Positions 34,050 through 46,769 are shown, numbered from the stretch's first letter. The stretch is DNA of 64,000 nt from Ustilaginoidea virens (GCF_000687475.1 NC_057320.1:1116001-1180000), one strand, 5' to 3'. Numbers and translations: made by a program. The notes: generated from the sequence alone by a model not told the origin.

Positions 34050-34562
34050 AGCTTTTTCTTTAGTTTCTATAGTATTATTACTCTAGCCTTTTAGTATAAA
34101 GCTAGGTAATACCTAATATAATATATCTTATTTAGGAGATATATAAAAGTAATAATAAATAGGGGGCTATATACTTTAAGGAATCCTATTAAAAGCCTAT
34201 TAAAGCTTAATACTTTTTAGCCTATTATATTATATAATGCGATATATACCTCTTTATAAGAAAAGGAATTAATAGGAGGGAATATAATAGTAGTAAGTTA
34301 GGGGAATATTAGGTTAGGGATATTATTATAAATAGCTTAAAAGGTAGGGAAGAACTATTTAGCGAGGACTTATGCTTTTTCCTTATATATTATAGCTTTT
34401 AGGCCTAGGCTGCCTTATTCTAATAGAGGGATCTCTCTTAATTTAAATAAGAGGCTACTATATAAATAAGCTTATTTCTCTAAGAACTATAGGTCGGTAT
34501 TTTAGGTAGTAGCTTTATTAAAGGCTTTTCTTTATAATTAATGCTATTCCTTTTATACTATA
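34050..34562 (-). mobile_element. LINE-2 fragment (ORF2, upstream of and into RT)
   Basis: Reverse complement of this stretch follows LINE-1 at about 55,930-56,440. It is continuous with 26488-26597 once Copia-3 is removed and is cut by Gypsy-2 at 34562. Heavily RIP-mutated. Confidence 0.68.
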
Positions 34563-34806
34563 TGTAACGGACTGGCCCTAGGGCGGCTGCGAATAGGCGT
34601 TAGTAATATATATTAAATAGACTAAAGAGGAAGGAAAAGGATCTAAATAGGAACCTTCTATCTAGTCTATTTATATCCCGATTATAATATGTATCGGAGT
34701 CTTAGTATAGTCCCGTAACTCCATCTATTACCCTTCTTAGGCTAGACGCAGGCGCAGCCTAAGTCCTAGCTATATTATGGCACGGGCGTAGCCTGAGCCC
34801 GTAATA
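34563..34806 (-). repeat. Gypsy-2 3' LTR (244 bp)
   Basis: On the plus strand it begins TGTAACGGACTGG and ends cccgtaata. A purine tract (pyrimidine run tacccccctcctcctcc) lies just inside. Confidence 0.88.
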
Positions 34807-35109
34807 TACCCCCCTCCTCCTCCTTAAAGGCGGAAGAATAAACCATCCGATATTATCCCCTGCGTATATCGCCCCCCAATTAAAACTTCTTATAGCCTTC
34901 GAAAATAACCTTAATTAGATATATAGGATAATAATCGGGCGTGTAGATATACCAATATGTGACCGATGTGAATATAACGGGGGCTAGAGTCGGTATGCTT
35001 TAGGCAGATATAATAGAATCTTATCGAAGCCGGTCGTAGTACTATTAGCTAGAAGGAATTGTATCGCAGCTATCGTGAAGTAGAAAAATTTTATTGCTAG
35101 CCGTTGGTT

Positions 35110-35184
35110 GGAAATCCGTCTGTATTAAGGCTTCTTCTTTTATTTACTTCTCTTTTATACTTCTTTCTCCCTCTCTCTATCCCT
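35110..35184 (+). promoter_or_regulatory. Pyrimidine-rich leader before ORF-X of Gypsy-2
   Basis: About 75 bases, largely C and T (CTTCTTC, TTCTTTCTCCCTCTCTC), lie upstream of ORF-X on its coding strand. CT-rich tracts near transcript starts are common in filamentous fungi. The same tract is present in Gypsy-1 and Gypsy-3 (about 42872-42932), so ORF-X may have had its own promoter. Confidence 0.4.
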
Positions 35185-35270
35185 ATGCCTACCGTTACTA
35201 AGGCTATTATTCCTAATAGTAAGTCTATAGTATTACTACCATCGTGAGAATCGTCCCTACTAATAGAGTT

Positions 35271-36868
35271 ATACTATCGAAAGTTTTTAGATTATTTGTA
35301 TTGGATCTATATAGTGAATCGTCCGAGGTCTATATAGTAAATCGTCTAGTACTAATAGGTATTTAGGTCCCCCCCCCGTTTGCTAATACGTTAAATTTAT
35401 CGCTATATCGTCTAGAGGACTAATAGATAAGAATATGCCTATTACCTAAGACCCTCCTATAACCCTATTAGGTCTATCCTAAGTATCTATCGGAGGCTCT
35501 AGAAATACTAGATATAGAGAAGGTTCCTAGCTAGAAATGCTATTATAGCTACTATAGTCTATACCTTCCTTAGGATAATTGCATATTTCCCCCCCTAGCT
35601 CTAAGCTTATTATTATTTCTAATAATAATAAGAGTCCGGTAGAGCCTTTATCGCCTAATATAGGAGCCCTATTATTGCCCTTTCGTTCTTCTGCCTTTTC
35701 TTATATAGGAATCCTATTATTAATAGGGGTAATACTAATAAAAGCTTCTTCTTTAATAGCTATTACCCCTAAAACCTTATCTAGAGTAATATTAGCTCCC
35801 TCCTTATCTGCTATTATGCCCTAAACCCCTTTACGTATTAGGAAAATGCCGCCTTTACCTACTACTAGATTATTATATCGGCAGTTATAAAAGAAGCGCG
35901 CTATAAGAGAGTTCCTTATCTAGGGGGATTCTAAGGGATTAAATGCTAATAATATCGAGGAGGTAGAGTATACCTATATCGCCTGCATATAGTATACTAT
36001 AGATACCAGAGAATATATCGTCTGCATATAGTCCGGTTGCTCCCAGGCTTATATTCGATACCATCAGAAATATAAGATATATATCTAATACAAGTATATA
36101 ATATCGATAAATCCCTAACTGCGGCGGGTAATAAAGCGTATCGTCTATATAGCGCAAAAGAAATAAAGCATTAAGGAGGCCGCCTATCTAAAGATAGGAG
36201 ATATCTTAGGCCGAAAGGCCCGTCTTCGCCTTAAATTTAATATGCTATATCGTCAATAGGATAAATTATAGGCTATAGCGCAAGAGTATACTATAATGGC
36301 CCTTTCTGTATATACTTTGGCTACTAATATAGGCGGGTCGACTCCCGCTACGCTTATAATAACTATTATTCCTTCTGCCTTAACTACCGGGTCCTAATAG
36401 GCTAGCGGCAACTCTATAGCGCCTATTATATAACTACTCGCGGAGTAATAATAAGATATGCAGATTATAGCAGAAGCGATAACCAGCTTCGCGCATTAGG
36501 TTACCCCTGCTATACCTATGCCCTATACTCCGCCTATTTCCTCTTAGTTAGCGTCCTCCCTATATGCTAATATAGCCTCGCCTTAGGCTCTTATACTGAT
36601 GATTATACTGCTAATTAAGGCCGGTTCTATTACTACCGGCCTAATATTATAAGTGTATCCCTCCGGACCTATTATACCCTATTATAAGTATGCAAGCTAT
36701 ACTATTCCTAGTTAGTATCCGCCTATTATACCGCTAATGCCGCTACTGCCTTTTCTGCCTTACTATATAATAGTCCCCCCCCTTTTCTTATATACCCCCC
36801 CGCTAAATCCTATAAAAGGGTAAAAGAATACCGATAAAAGTAAGGGTAATAGGGGGAGCGGGAATTAA
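35271..36868 (+). pseudogene. Antisense ORF of Gypsy-2 (unknown protein, ORF-X)
   Basis: The frame opens at ATA (ATG in Gypsy-3) and ends at the TAA pair at 36866. A 23-bp tandem duplication at about 35308-35355 shifts it; after that one frame holds to the end. Blocks visible: GPPPVC and ITLLGLS near the start, a stretch open for 81 codons (35579-35824), KKRAIREFLI, YTIDTREYIV, ISINP and IKEAAYLKIGDILGRKARLR in the middle, then a Pro-rich tail (PLMPLLPFLPYY, YTPPLNPIKG) and a basic end. No signal peptide, zinc finger or enzyme motif is evident. It is convergent with gag-pol. An upstream ATG at 35185 opens another frame. Confidence 0.6.
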
Positions 36869-36999
36869 TAAATATAGAAATAAGGCTAGAATTACTAAAA
36901 ACGAAAAATAAATGCTAAAACTTACTAGATTACTTTACTAAAAAAGAAAAAGATTAGTTTTTTTTTTTTTTTTATATTATTAGACGATATTAAGGTTAT

Positions 37000-39900
37000 A
37001 GGTCTGAAATCTAATCCTAAGGCTGTATAGGTCTATTATATATCTGAATATCCCCTTATTTAGCCTTAAATGCCTTTTATACTACTATTTCTAAAAAGTT
37101 CTCTAAGGGTTCCTATATAGGTAAATTATATCCTTTCTATTTTATAAATATATTATAGTTCTACCCCTAACTTTAAGTATTCTTTATAGCTAAAATCTCT
37201 TCTATTTTATATTCCTTATATAGCCGATTAAAGTCTTAGGGTAGTACGAATAGGGGATTAGATTATATATCGATTATCTTTTAGCTTAATAGCGGATTAA
37301 AAGCCACTTATTCAACTAAATTAATATAAAAAACTAGGTAAATATCCTATAAAATATTAAATTAGATATTAAGTAGAGACGGTATAATTATAATTATATA
37401 CTTTATTAAGACCTAATCGAGCTTTTTATAAAGCCGGTTTATCTTAATATTGTATAAAGTAAGCTATATCTAATCCCTAATTTAAAAATATTCTGCCGGA
37501 CGGCATAAATAGTTAATTGCGTCCTACTGCTGCTACTATATAAAGGCGATAGCAGCCTAGGCTATTTTTTATCCCTTATAGAGGGTAGCTAAAAATAGGG
37601 CGGTCTGCCCTTTTAAGGTCATTAAACTTGGTATTATATCTAGAGGCGATATAACTATTAGAATATTAAATCTATTAAGGAGCCGATTAGGACTAAAACT
37701 AGTTACTAATAATATCTAGTTATTTAATGCTAGTTAATATACTATAAGGTGTTTTAGCTAATTATATTGGTTAAAGGAGACTATAATATATAAAATAGCT
37801 TAGACCTCTTAGTTTATCCGTTTTATACTACTATTAGTCTAGGGGTGATATATAGTTAAGAGGAGTTATTTAATCCCAACTAAATTATAAAATATAGTCT
37901 AAAATTATCCTATTTAATTAGACCCTTAATTGCTAATAATTTCTTTAGGGAACCTATAGAAATGCTATTAGTACTATTAGAACTATTCTATATAGTCTTC
38001 TGCTTTTATAGAGTGTATTGCTTTAAGCTAGATATACTTTAATAGGCGATTAATAATAACTATAAGGAATCGCGGGTTAGATATATTACGTGTAGGAAGA
38101 TCTATTATAAAGTCGATAGAAATCTGCGATTAAAATCGGTCTAAGATAGGTAATAGCTATAGTAGGCCCTAGCGTAATTATCGGCTCTTATATGCCCTAT
38201 AGTATTAGCAATTCCGGATATATCTCGCTACTACTAAAGATATATTATTAAAGTAGTAGTCTTAATATAATAATTAGAATATAGTATTCTTCCCTGGATG
38301 GCCTATAGTAGGTAATTTATAGTATTGCTATATAACTATAGTAGTTAGGGGTTTAAAAGATAAGAGCTATATCCGCCCCTAATAGAGAAGTATATTATAG
38401 GTATTTAGAGTATAATCTACAATCTATTCCCTTATTAAAGCCTTAATTAGAAAGTATTTTTCGCCTTTTGCTATTACTTCCTAGTGTGCCCTATATATTT
38501 CATCCTTAGCTATAGCCTAATCCTAAAGTGCCTAGAGGTAAAAATTAGCGAAAATGCATGAGCCATTAGGTAAGCTAAATCCCAAAGGTATAACTATAGG
38601 AACCAGTTCGGTAATTAAGTCTAGGTAGAATACTAAAATCGATAATAGTTTTAAGATTTAGTTAATCTTTAGTATTATACTACTAGCTTTTTATTCCTAT
38701 CGAGATAGGGCATTTAGGTATTAAGCTTACGACCCCGGCCTATACTAAAGATAGAAATTAAAGAGCGCTAGTATTTCGGCCTATTTAGCCTACCGTTCTA
38801 ATATCTTATAGGGTTAAGTAAAGTACTTTAGATTCTTATAGTTTATAAAGATAGTAAATAGGGAGGCCACTAATTAGAGTTTAACTAACTATACCTTAAG
38901 ATAAGAGATAATAGTAAAGAGCTCTTTATTGTAAATTATATAATTTTATTTGATATCTATTAGGCGTGTAGAATAGTATATAATAGAGTAGAAGACTCTA
39001 TCCTCCCTAATTTAAGAAAGGCAGCTACTAAAAGCAATACTAAAGCTATCCGCTTTAAGAATTATCTCTTTATTAAGGTCCTATTAAGCAAGAACTAGAT
39101 ATAAAATAAAATAATTCTTAAGCGCTTAGAATGCCTCTTTTTCTTTATCTAACTACTAAAAGGGAACCCTTTTCTTTATTAACTTAATTAGGGGTTTAGT
39201 AAATCGGGAGAAATTAGGGATAAAATCGCAATAAAAATTTATAAAGCTAAAGAAGCTTTAGACCCCCCTTAATTTTATAGGGGCTTTCTAGTTCTAGATA
39301 GCCCTAATCTTTTTAGGGTCTAAATAGATCTCTTTTCCTACTATTATAATATAACCTAGATACCAGACCTCTATTATAGTAAAATTATACTTCTCTAAGT
39401 CTAGGTTAAGACCGGTATCTTAGAGTCGTTAAAGTATATCTTTAATATATCCTATATAATCCTCCCTTAATCCTAAGGTATAAATAAGGATATTATTAAG
39501 GTATATAGTCGTAAAATCGCTAAATATATTCCCTAAGGCCCTATTAATATATTATTGGAATATTATAGGGGCTCTAATAAGGCCGAAGGGCATTATAAGC
39601 TATTTAAAGAGGCTAAATCGCATACGAAATATAATAAGGTATTCGTCGCCTTCTATAATATAGATTTTATAGAATACCATATATATATCGACCTTAGTAA
39701 ACTACTTCGCTTAGGATAAAAATCATAAGGTCTCCTTAATTAGTAGGAGGGGGTATCAGTTTTAGGCTATAACCTTATTTAGGGCTTGGTAATCTATATA
39801 AAAATACTACCCTCTATTCCCTTTTTTAGCTAGGAGGACTAAAGCTACCGCCGATAAAGAGCTTACTTAAATCTATCCTTTATCTATAAGGTTGGTTACC

Positions 39901-40880
39901 TATCTCCAAACCTTAAATAGCTAATCCTATAGTATATTATATAATAGGCCCTAAGGTAGGTCTAATATACTTCTATCTAAGGCCTTTTTAAGCTAAATAT
40001 AATAGTCTAATATACCCTAGTATAAAAGAAGGCCAGAGGCCTTTTCTTTATTAAATAGGTCGTTAAATTCCTATAACTCTAAGGGTAGTACCTATAGCTT
40101 CTATAGAGATAGTATAGAGTCCTAATATAGTAGAAGCATAATGCGGAGGATATATATTATCTCTTATAGGCTTATAGTAATAAAAAAGGTCGATTAGTCT
40201 TTAGAATGTTTCGCCTGCCAAAGTATACTATAAAAGACTAAATTAAGAATATTAACTATAGTAAGGCTAGACTACTATACTATTAATTCCTAAATAATAA
40301 GATTGCCTACTACTCTAATCTATATCCGATATCGTTTTGCTTATAATATTATATTATAGTATTCTATCTAAAGGAGACCTAAGATAATATTATAAGTAAG
40401 GCCTAGGATTATATAAAGTATAACTATAGAAGGCTAGCTATTAATATTAATATCTATACGAACGATATATATAATAGAGGAAGTCGCTTCCTTACATTCC
40501 CTTAAACGGCTTTAAATCTTTACTACTATTCCGATTTCCCTATATTATAGCAGGCGGATAGGTTAGAGACCTAACTGTTATACTATTTTTTCGCTTATAG
40601 CACTATAGCAATTATAATCCGAGTCGATTAAGGTATTAATAAAAGTATAAGATTTATATAATATCGGTACTAAAAAGGGGTGCTTATTTATATATTCTAT
40701 AATCTCTTTTATCTCCCTTATATAAGGTCCTTTTTATAATCGATTAGGGTTCTTAATATATACTTTAAGCCTTCTTATAAGATTAGGCTTAAAGGCTATT
40801 TTTTTCCCTAAGTATTATTACTATTATTATCCTTAGCGGCCTAAGAGTCTACTATAGCTACCTTAATTATTCCTAATCTA
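37000..40880 (-). pseudogene. pol: Gypsy-2 pol: protease, RT, RNase H, integrase, chromodomain
   Basis: Reading leftwards: protease with LIDSD (DSG altered) at about 40600-40630, RT and RNase H at about 40100-38700, and integrase at about 38500-37500. Last comes a chromodomain at about 37070-37220, with YKEYKIEEILAIKNT, KGYNLP and EPLENFLE, the same residues as in Gypsy-1. Stops fall mainly at Gln and Trp codons. The frame ends next to a T-rich run (poly-A on the element's strand) at about 36958-36973. Confidence 0.72.
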
Positions 40881-41902
40881 TAGGCCCTTTGCAAACGGTA
40901 TTTCTATATATAGTAGGTAAAAGTACTATAATAAAGGTATAGATCCTTCTCCTATTACTTATTAAAGACCTCTTATAAGATCTATTTAGCTATATATTAC
41001 TTACTCTTTAAAGCAAACTAGTTAATACCTATTATCTATATATTACCTTTTGCGTTTTAATTATTATTTTATCGGTCGCGAAAAGGACTAAAGTAGCACC
41101 TAATTATTATACTAATCTTAAAGTTAATAGCGATCTAACGATAGCGGTTAACTACTAGGTAGTAGTTATTACAGGAGACCTTAAGTCTAATGATCTTATC
41201 GGCCATCCTAGCATTTAATACGGAATAGAGGTATTTAAGTTTTACTTCTTTAGGCTAGCTAATTCCTTTTGTAAATGCTAGCTTTTCTTTAAACTAAATA
41301 AAAAAGGTAGCGAAAGGTTCTTTAGGGCTTTAGCATAAAGAGTACTTAAGTTTAGTAATTATACGATCCTATTAATATAGATCCTTAAAGAGATGTTAGA
41401 GGTATTCAAAAAACTTTATTATATTATAATTGCAGGCATTACTATTTTCGAAAAAGGCTGCGATTTATAATTAGACTATAGAAACTAGGTTCTAGAAGAT
41501 AAATATCTACTGTATCTTTTCGTCTCTAATAAAGTCCTTATCGACCTTAAGTTTATATTGCATAAAGGTTCGCTAGGCTGTAAATATTGTCTTTTTGCTG
41601 TTAAAAGGGTCCCCTATCGGGATCGGCTTACGCTTAGGTTAGGTATAAACTACATTAAGAGTGGTAAGGGGGATAGGTCCGCCCTATTATATTATTAGGA
41701 CCGGTTGGTATTCCGGTTAGGGTTTATTCGCCTGCTTTACGAGATAGGCCTATAAAGAGTTTATCTGTAATTAAATCTATTATATTCCTTTAGAAAGTTG
41801 CTGCATTTAGGTGTGTGTATTACGTCGGGGGCGCTGCTGCCCCATACTATCTGCCCCTGTCTTATTAGGCGTGCTCATTTCAATATCGTATAATGCTTGC
41901 AT
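40880..41902 (-). pseudogene. gag: Gypsy-2 gag
   Basis: The ATG at 41902 gives MQALYDIEMSTPNKTG, the less mutated version of the Gypsy-1 gag start. The middle has the gag-type helical segment (FMQYKLEVDKDF, KEVKLKYLYSVL). The knuckle region near 40900 is degraded to Tyr at Cys positions. Many RIP stops. Confidence 0.65.
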
Positions 41903-41944
41903 TATTAGTTTTATAATACGGGGTTATAATAGTAAGGCTGAGAG

Positions 41945-42017
41945 AGTCTATTTAAATATAACGGACTAGCCCTAGGGCGGCTACAAATAGGCATTAGTAA
42001 TATATATTAAATAGACT
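41945..42017 (-). promoter_or_regulatory. Candidate self-priming site of Gypsy-2
   Basis: On the element's strand TTAAATAGACT (41955-41945) just inside the LTR is an exact complement of AGTCTATTTAA (42017-42007), which lies about 45 bases after TATAAATA (42069-42062). The arrangement is identical to Gypsy-1. Confidence 0.55.
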
Positions 42018-42200
42018 AAAGAGGAAGGAAAAGGATCTAAATAGGAACCTTCTATCTAGTCTATTTATATCCCGATCATAACACGTATCGGAGTCCTAGT
42101 ATAGTCCCGTGATTCTGTCTATTGCCCTTCTTAGGCTAGACGCGGGCGTAGCCCGAGTCCTAGCTATATTGTGGTACGGGCGTAGCCCGAGCCTATAACA
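41957..42200 (-). repeat. Gypsy-2 5' LTR (244 bp)
   Basis: On the plus strand it begins tataacgg and ends cctataaca, followed by the TSD ctata. Confidence 0.88.
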
Positions 42201-42205
42201 CTATA

Positions 42206-42309
42206 TAGGACTAAATCGCCCCCGCTTTTTATATAATACTAAGATTCTCTAGGGTATAATATATTACCTATTTTCGGTAGGCCTTTTTTATAGTATTTTA
42301 AGCTATTTT
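42206..42309 (-). mobile_element. LINE-2 fragment (ORF2)
   Basis: Reverse complement matches LINE-1 at about 55,820-55,920, including GCCTACCGAAAATAGG. It shows that Gypsy-2 and Gypsy-3 inserted about 100 bases apart in the same LINE-2. The rest of LINE-2 lies beyond the window. Confidence 0.72.
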
Positions 42310-42553
42310 TATGAAGGACTAACCCTAGGGCGGCTGCAAATAGGCATCGATAATATGTATTAAATAGACTAAAGAGGAAGGAGAAGGATCTAAATAGGAA
42401 CCTTTTATCTAGTCTATTTATATCTTAATCGTAATATATATCGGAGTCCTAGTATAGTCTTATGACTCTATCTATTGCCCTTCTTAGGCTAAACACAGGC
42501 ATAGCCCGAGTCCTAGCTATATTATAGCGCGGGCGTAGCCCGAGCCTATAATA
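42310..42553 (-). repeat. Gypsy-3 3' LTR (244 bp)
   Basis: Same length and order of motifs as the other LTRs of the family. The left terminus reads tatgaagg, a poor match to TGTAACGG, so the border is placed by alignment. Confidence 0.82.
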
Positions 42554-43015
42554 TACCCCCCTCCTCTACCTTAGAATCGGAAGAATATTATCTAAAGTTA
42601 TCCCCTTTATATATCGCCCCCTAATTAAAACCTCTTATAGCCCTCTAAAATAACCTTAATTAGATATATAAGATATTAATCGGGCGCATAGATATACCAA
42701 TATATAACCGATATAAATATAGTAGGGGCTAGAGTCGGTATACTCTAGGCAGATATAATAGAATCTTATCGAAGCCGGTTATAGTGCTATTAGCTAGAAA
42801 GAATTATATTATAGCTATTGCAAAATAGAAAAATTTTATTACTAGCCGTCGGTTAGGAATCTATCTATACTAAGGCTTCTTCCCTTATCTACTTCTTTTT
42901 TGCACTTCTTTCTCCTTTTCTCTATCTCTATACCTACTGTTATTAAGGCTATTATTCCTAATAATAAGTCTATAGCCTTACTACTATTATAAGGATTATC
43001 CCTACTAATAGAGTT

Positions 43016-44620
43016 ATGCTATCGAAAGTTCCTAGCTTATTTGTATCGGGTCTGCATAATAAATCGTCCGATACTAATAGGTATTTAGGTCCCCCCTTTA
43101 TTTACTATTATATTAGATTTATTGCTATATTATCCGAAGGACTAATAGATAGGAGTATACCTATCGGCCGGGACTCTCCTATAACCCTATTAGGTCTATC
43201 CTAAATATCTACTAAAGACCCTAGAAGTGCTAAATGTAAAAAAGATTCCTAGCTAGAAATGCTATTATAGCCGCTATAATTTATACCCTTTTTAGGACGG
43301 TTATATATTTCCCCCCCTAGCTTTAAGCTTATTATTATTTCTAATAATAACGATAGTTCGGTAGAGTCCCTATCGCCTAATATAAAGGCCTTATTATCCC
43401 TCTTGCATCCTTAAGGTCCTCTTACCCCCTCTTATATAGGAGTCCTATTATTACCTCCTTATATACTATCGTTAATAAGGGTAATACTAATAAAGGCTTT
43501 TTCTTTAATAGCTATTACCCTAAAGACCCTATCGGGAGCACCTTTAGCTCCCTCCTTATTAGTTATTACACCCTAGATACCTTTATATACTAAGAAAATA
43601 CCGCCCTTACCTACTACTAGATCGTTATATTAGTAGTTATAAAAAAAATATGCTATAAGAGAGTTCCTTATCTAAAGGGATTTTAAGGGATTAAATACCA
43701 ATAATATTAAGGAGGTTAAGTATATTTATATCGCCTATATGCAGTATACTATAGATACTAGAGAATATATTATCTATATATAGGCCGGTCGCTTCTAAGC
43801 TTATATTTAATACCGTTAGAAATATAAGATATATATTTAGTGCGAGCGTATAATATCGATAAATCCCTAATTATAGCGGGTAATAAAATGCATCGTCTAT
43901 ATAGCGCAAAAGAAATAAAGTATTAAAGAAGCCGCTTATTTGAAGGTAGGAGATATCCTAGGCCGAAAGGCCTATCTTCGCCTTAAGTTTAATACGCTAT
44001 ATTATTAATGAGATAAACTATAGGCTATAGCGCAAAAGTATATTATAACGGCCCTTTCCGTATATACCCTAGCTACTAATATCGATAGGTTGACTCCTAC
44101 TACTCCTATAACGACTATTATTCCTTCTGCTTTAGCTATTAGGTCCTAATAGACTAGCAGTAACTCTATAGCGCCTATTATATAACTATTCGCAGAGTAA
44201 TAACAAAATATATAAATTATAATAGAAGTAATAACTAATTTCATATATTAAGTCGCCCCTATTATACCTACGCCCTATATTCCGCCTGCTTCCCTTTAAT
44301 TAGTATCCCTATCGTATGCTAGAATAGCCTCGCCTTAGGCCCCTATACCGATAACCATGCTATAAGCTAAGGCCGGTCCTATTACTATCGGCCCAGTATT
44401 ATAAATATATCCCTTTAAATCTATTATACTCTATTATAGGTACTTAAGCTATACTCTTCTTAGTTAGTATCCGCTAATTATACCGCTAATACTACCGCCG
44501 CCTTTCTTACCCTACTATCCTATAGTCCCCCCCCTTCCCCTATATACCCCCCTATTAAATCCTATAGGGGGGCAGGGGAATACTAATAAAGGTAAAGGTG
44601 GCAAAAGGAGTAGGAATTAA
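43016..44620 (+). pseudogene. Antisense ORF of Gypsy-3 (unknown protein, ORF-X)
   Basis: This copy keeps the start ATG at 43016 (MLSKVPSLFVSG) and stays in one frame for 535 codons to the TAA at 44618, broken only by RIP-type stops. The first 62 codons are open. The middle repeats the blocks of Gypsy-2 (YMQYTIDTREYI, IKEAAYLKVGDILGRKA) and the tail is Pro-rich and then Lys/Gly-rich (NTNKGKGGKRSRN). Three independently RIP-mutated copies agreeing in frame and end point argue that it was a protein gene. Function unknown. Confidence 0.62.
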
Positions 44621-44739
44621 TAAATATAGGGATAGGGCTAAAATTACTAAAAAATAAAAGATAAATGCTAAAACTTACTAGATTACTTTACTAGAAAAGA
44701 AAAGGATTAGTTTTTTTTTTTTTTTTTTTTTTTATATTA

Positions 44740-45837
44740 TTAGATAATATTAAGGTTATAGGTCTAAAATCCGATCCCGAGGCTATATATGTTGATATAA
44801 ACTCGGGGTACCCAGTTGTACGTAGGGTCGCGCGCGTGGTATCATATACCGTGAGGTCACCGGTCAAAGGTATGATTACTTCTTTGATTATGACTGACTA
44901 TCTAAGAAGGAAGAAAGGAAGCAAAAGAGGGTAATTACACGATATGGCCTTTTTGTGCGTGCCGTGGTCACGTGCATCGGCGCAGTCGGGCCGGGCTGCC
45001 CGCGTGCCCTACCGGGCTTAGGGGTAAAGGGGCAAAAGGGGCCACATCGTGTGTGCGGCAGTGTGCGCGGCATATCCGTTGCAATATGCCCAATTGGGCA
45101 CCTTACGACAGCGATTCCGACAATATAGGTCTATTATATATCTAAATATCCCCCTATTTAGCCTAAATGCCTTTTATACCACTATCTCTAAAAAGTTCTC
45201 TAGGGGTTCCTATATAGATAAATTATATCTTTTCTATTTTATAAGTATATTATAGTTCTACCCCCGACCTTAAGCATTCTTTATAGCTAAAATCTCTTCT
45301 ACTTTATATTCCTTATATAGCCGATTAGAGTCCTAGGGTAATATAAGTAGGGGACTAAGTTATATATTAGTTACCTCCTAGCTTAGTAATAGGTTAAAAG
45401 CCGCTTATTCGATTAAATCAATATAGAAAACTAAGTAAATACCCTATAAGATATTAAGTCGAATATTAAATAAAAATAATATAGCTATAACTATATACTT
45501 TACTAAGACCTAATTAAGCTTCTTATAAGGCCGGTTTATCTTAATATTATATAAGGTAAACTATACCTAATCCCTAACTTAAAAATATTCTGCTAGATAG
45601 TGCAAATAGTTAGTTGCATCCTACTGCCGCTACTATATAAAGGCGATAGCGGCTTAGGCTACTTCCTATCCTTCGTAAAGTATAGCTAAAAATAAGGCAG
45701 CCTGCCCTTTTACGGTTATTAAACTTAGTATTAAATCCGAAGGCAATATAACTATTAAAATATTAAATCTATTAAGGAGCCGATTAAAACTAAAACTAAT
45801 TACTAATAATATCCGGTTATTTAATACTAATTAATAT
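44740..45837 (-). pseudogene. pol: Gypsy-3 pol 3' part: integrase end and chromodomain
   Basis: Read leftwards from the LINE-1 insertion point, this carries the integrase C-terminal region and a chromodomain at about 45135-45300, parallel to Gypsy-2 37060-37740. A solo Copia-3 LTR sits inside it at 44790-45122, close to the end of the frame. RIP stops throughout. Confidence 0.68.
44790..45122 (-). repeat. Solo LTR of the Copia-3 family
   Basis: A single 333-bp LTR in inverted orientation (plus strand begins TGTTGATAT, ends TTCCGACA) with the TSD atata at 44785-44789 and 45123-45127. No internal sequence remains, so a full element was probably lost by LTR-LTR recombination. Confidence 0.85.
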
Positions 45838-45850
45838 ACCGTAAGGTATT

Positions 45851-46119
45851 ATATAGGCGTATTCTTAAACTAATAGGCAATCGTCAAACTTTCGCGATTT
45901 CGCCCGCACCCAGGTAGTGGCACGGAACCGCCTCTAAAATCAATTCTAATATTCCCAATCGCTTTTTCTCGTCCATTTACCCCCCTCACCTATAGCGCAT
46001 CGCGTCCAGGGAGTAGGCATAGTAGGCGCAGACGAAGTAATAGATATCGATAGAGGGAATAGGGGCGGCATAGTATATAGCCGCCATAACCCTAACACTA
46101 CGATCGCAAATAGTATATA
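45851..46119 (+). other. LINE-1 5' untranslated region
   Basis: About 270 bases, less TA-rich than the rest, containing GCCCGCACCCAGG and CATCGCGTCCAGG stretches. It should hold the internal promoter; no element is recognisable. Confidence 0.5.
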
Positions 46120-46769
46120 ATGCAACCAGACCGAGACCGAACCTGCCTAGAGGCGGAAGCGACTAGTAGCCGATATTATTATAGATTTTATAAAAGAGCT
46201 TTAGGACTATATTCCCCTAGCGGTACTAAGAAGAGTACGAGAGGCTATAAACTTTATAGTAGAGACTGCCTAGCAAAAGGCCGACTTAGGCAATATCTAT
46301 ACCCCTATTAGAACCCTTATACAGACAATCGAGACCGCAGTTAATAAGGCTATATAGAATCTCCTAAAACCTACTATAGCCCCTACTATATAGGTATCTA
46401 TCGCCGTATAAGGACTCGTAGCCGCCGTACTACCTTAATATAGCCTAGCTCCCCTTATAATACCCCCCTATATCTACTGCAAAGTCCTTATTAAAGGAAA
46501 TACTATTAGTAAAATCCTCTAGAACCGCACCCTAATCGAAATTATTAATGCAGTTAATAGGGCTACTGCTAAGGGAGTAGTAATCGCGGCCTATAGGCTC
46601 TATAATAGCGATATAATCGTTACCTTTAAAGAAGAAAAAGCGAAGTATACTATAGATATAACCTAGGTATGCCCTGCCTTTGGCTAAGAGGCAGAACCTA
46701 ACCGATGCTTATTTAGTATTATTATTAAAAGCTTCTTAACCTATTATACCGTAAATGCCGTAATAAAGG

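Larger units (their letters stand above)
34563..42200 (-). mobile_element. Gypsy-2, uninterrupted chromovirus
   Basis: LTRs of 244 bp (34563-34806 and 41957-42200) bound a 7638-bp element with the TSD ctata at 34558-34562 and 42201-42205. It is the only complete, unnested copy of this family and serves as the ruler for Gypsy-1 and Gypsy-3. Gag-pol is on the minus strand from 41902 to about 37000. A long 3' region carries an opposite-strand frame. It is strongly RIP-mutated and not functional. Confidence 0.9.

Noticed and set aside
35939..36157. Minus-strand ORF in Gypsy-2 containing YADD, resembling an RT catalytic box
   Set aside because: It overlaps ORF-X in antisense, the flanking residues do not fit any RT, and the true RT of this element is at about 39,000-40,100.
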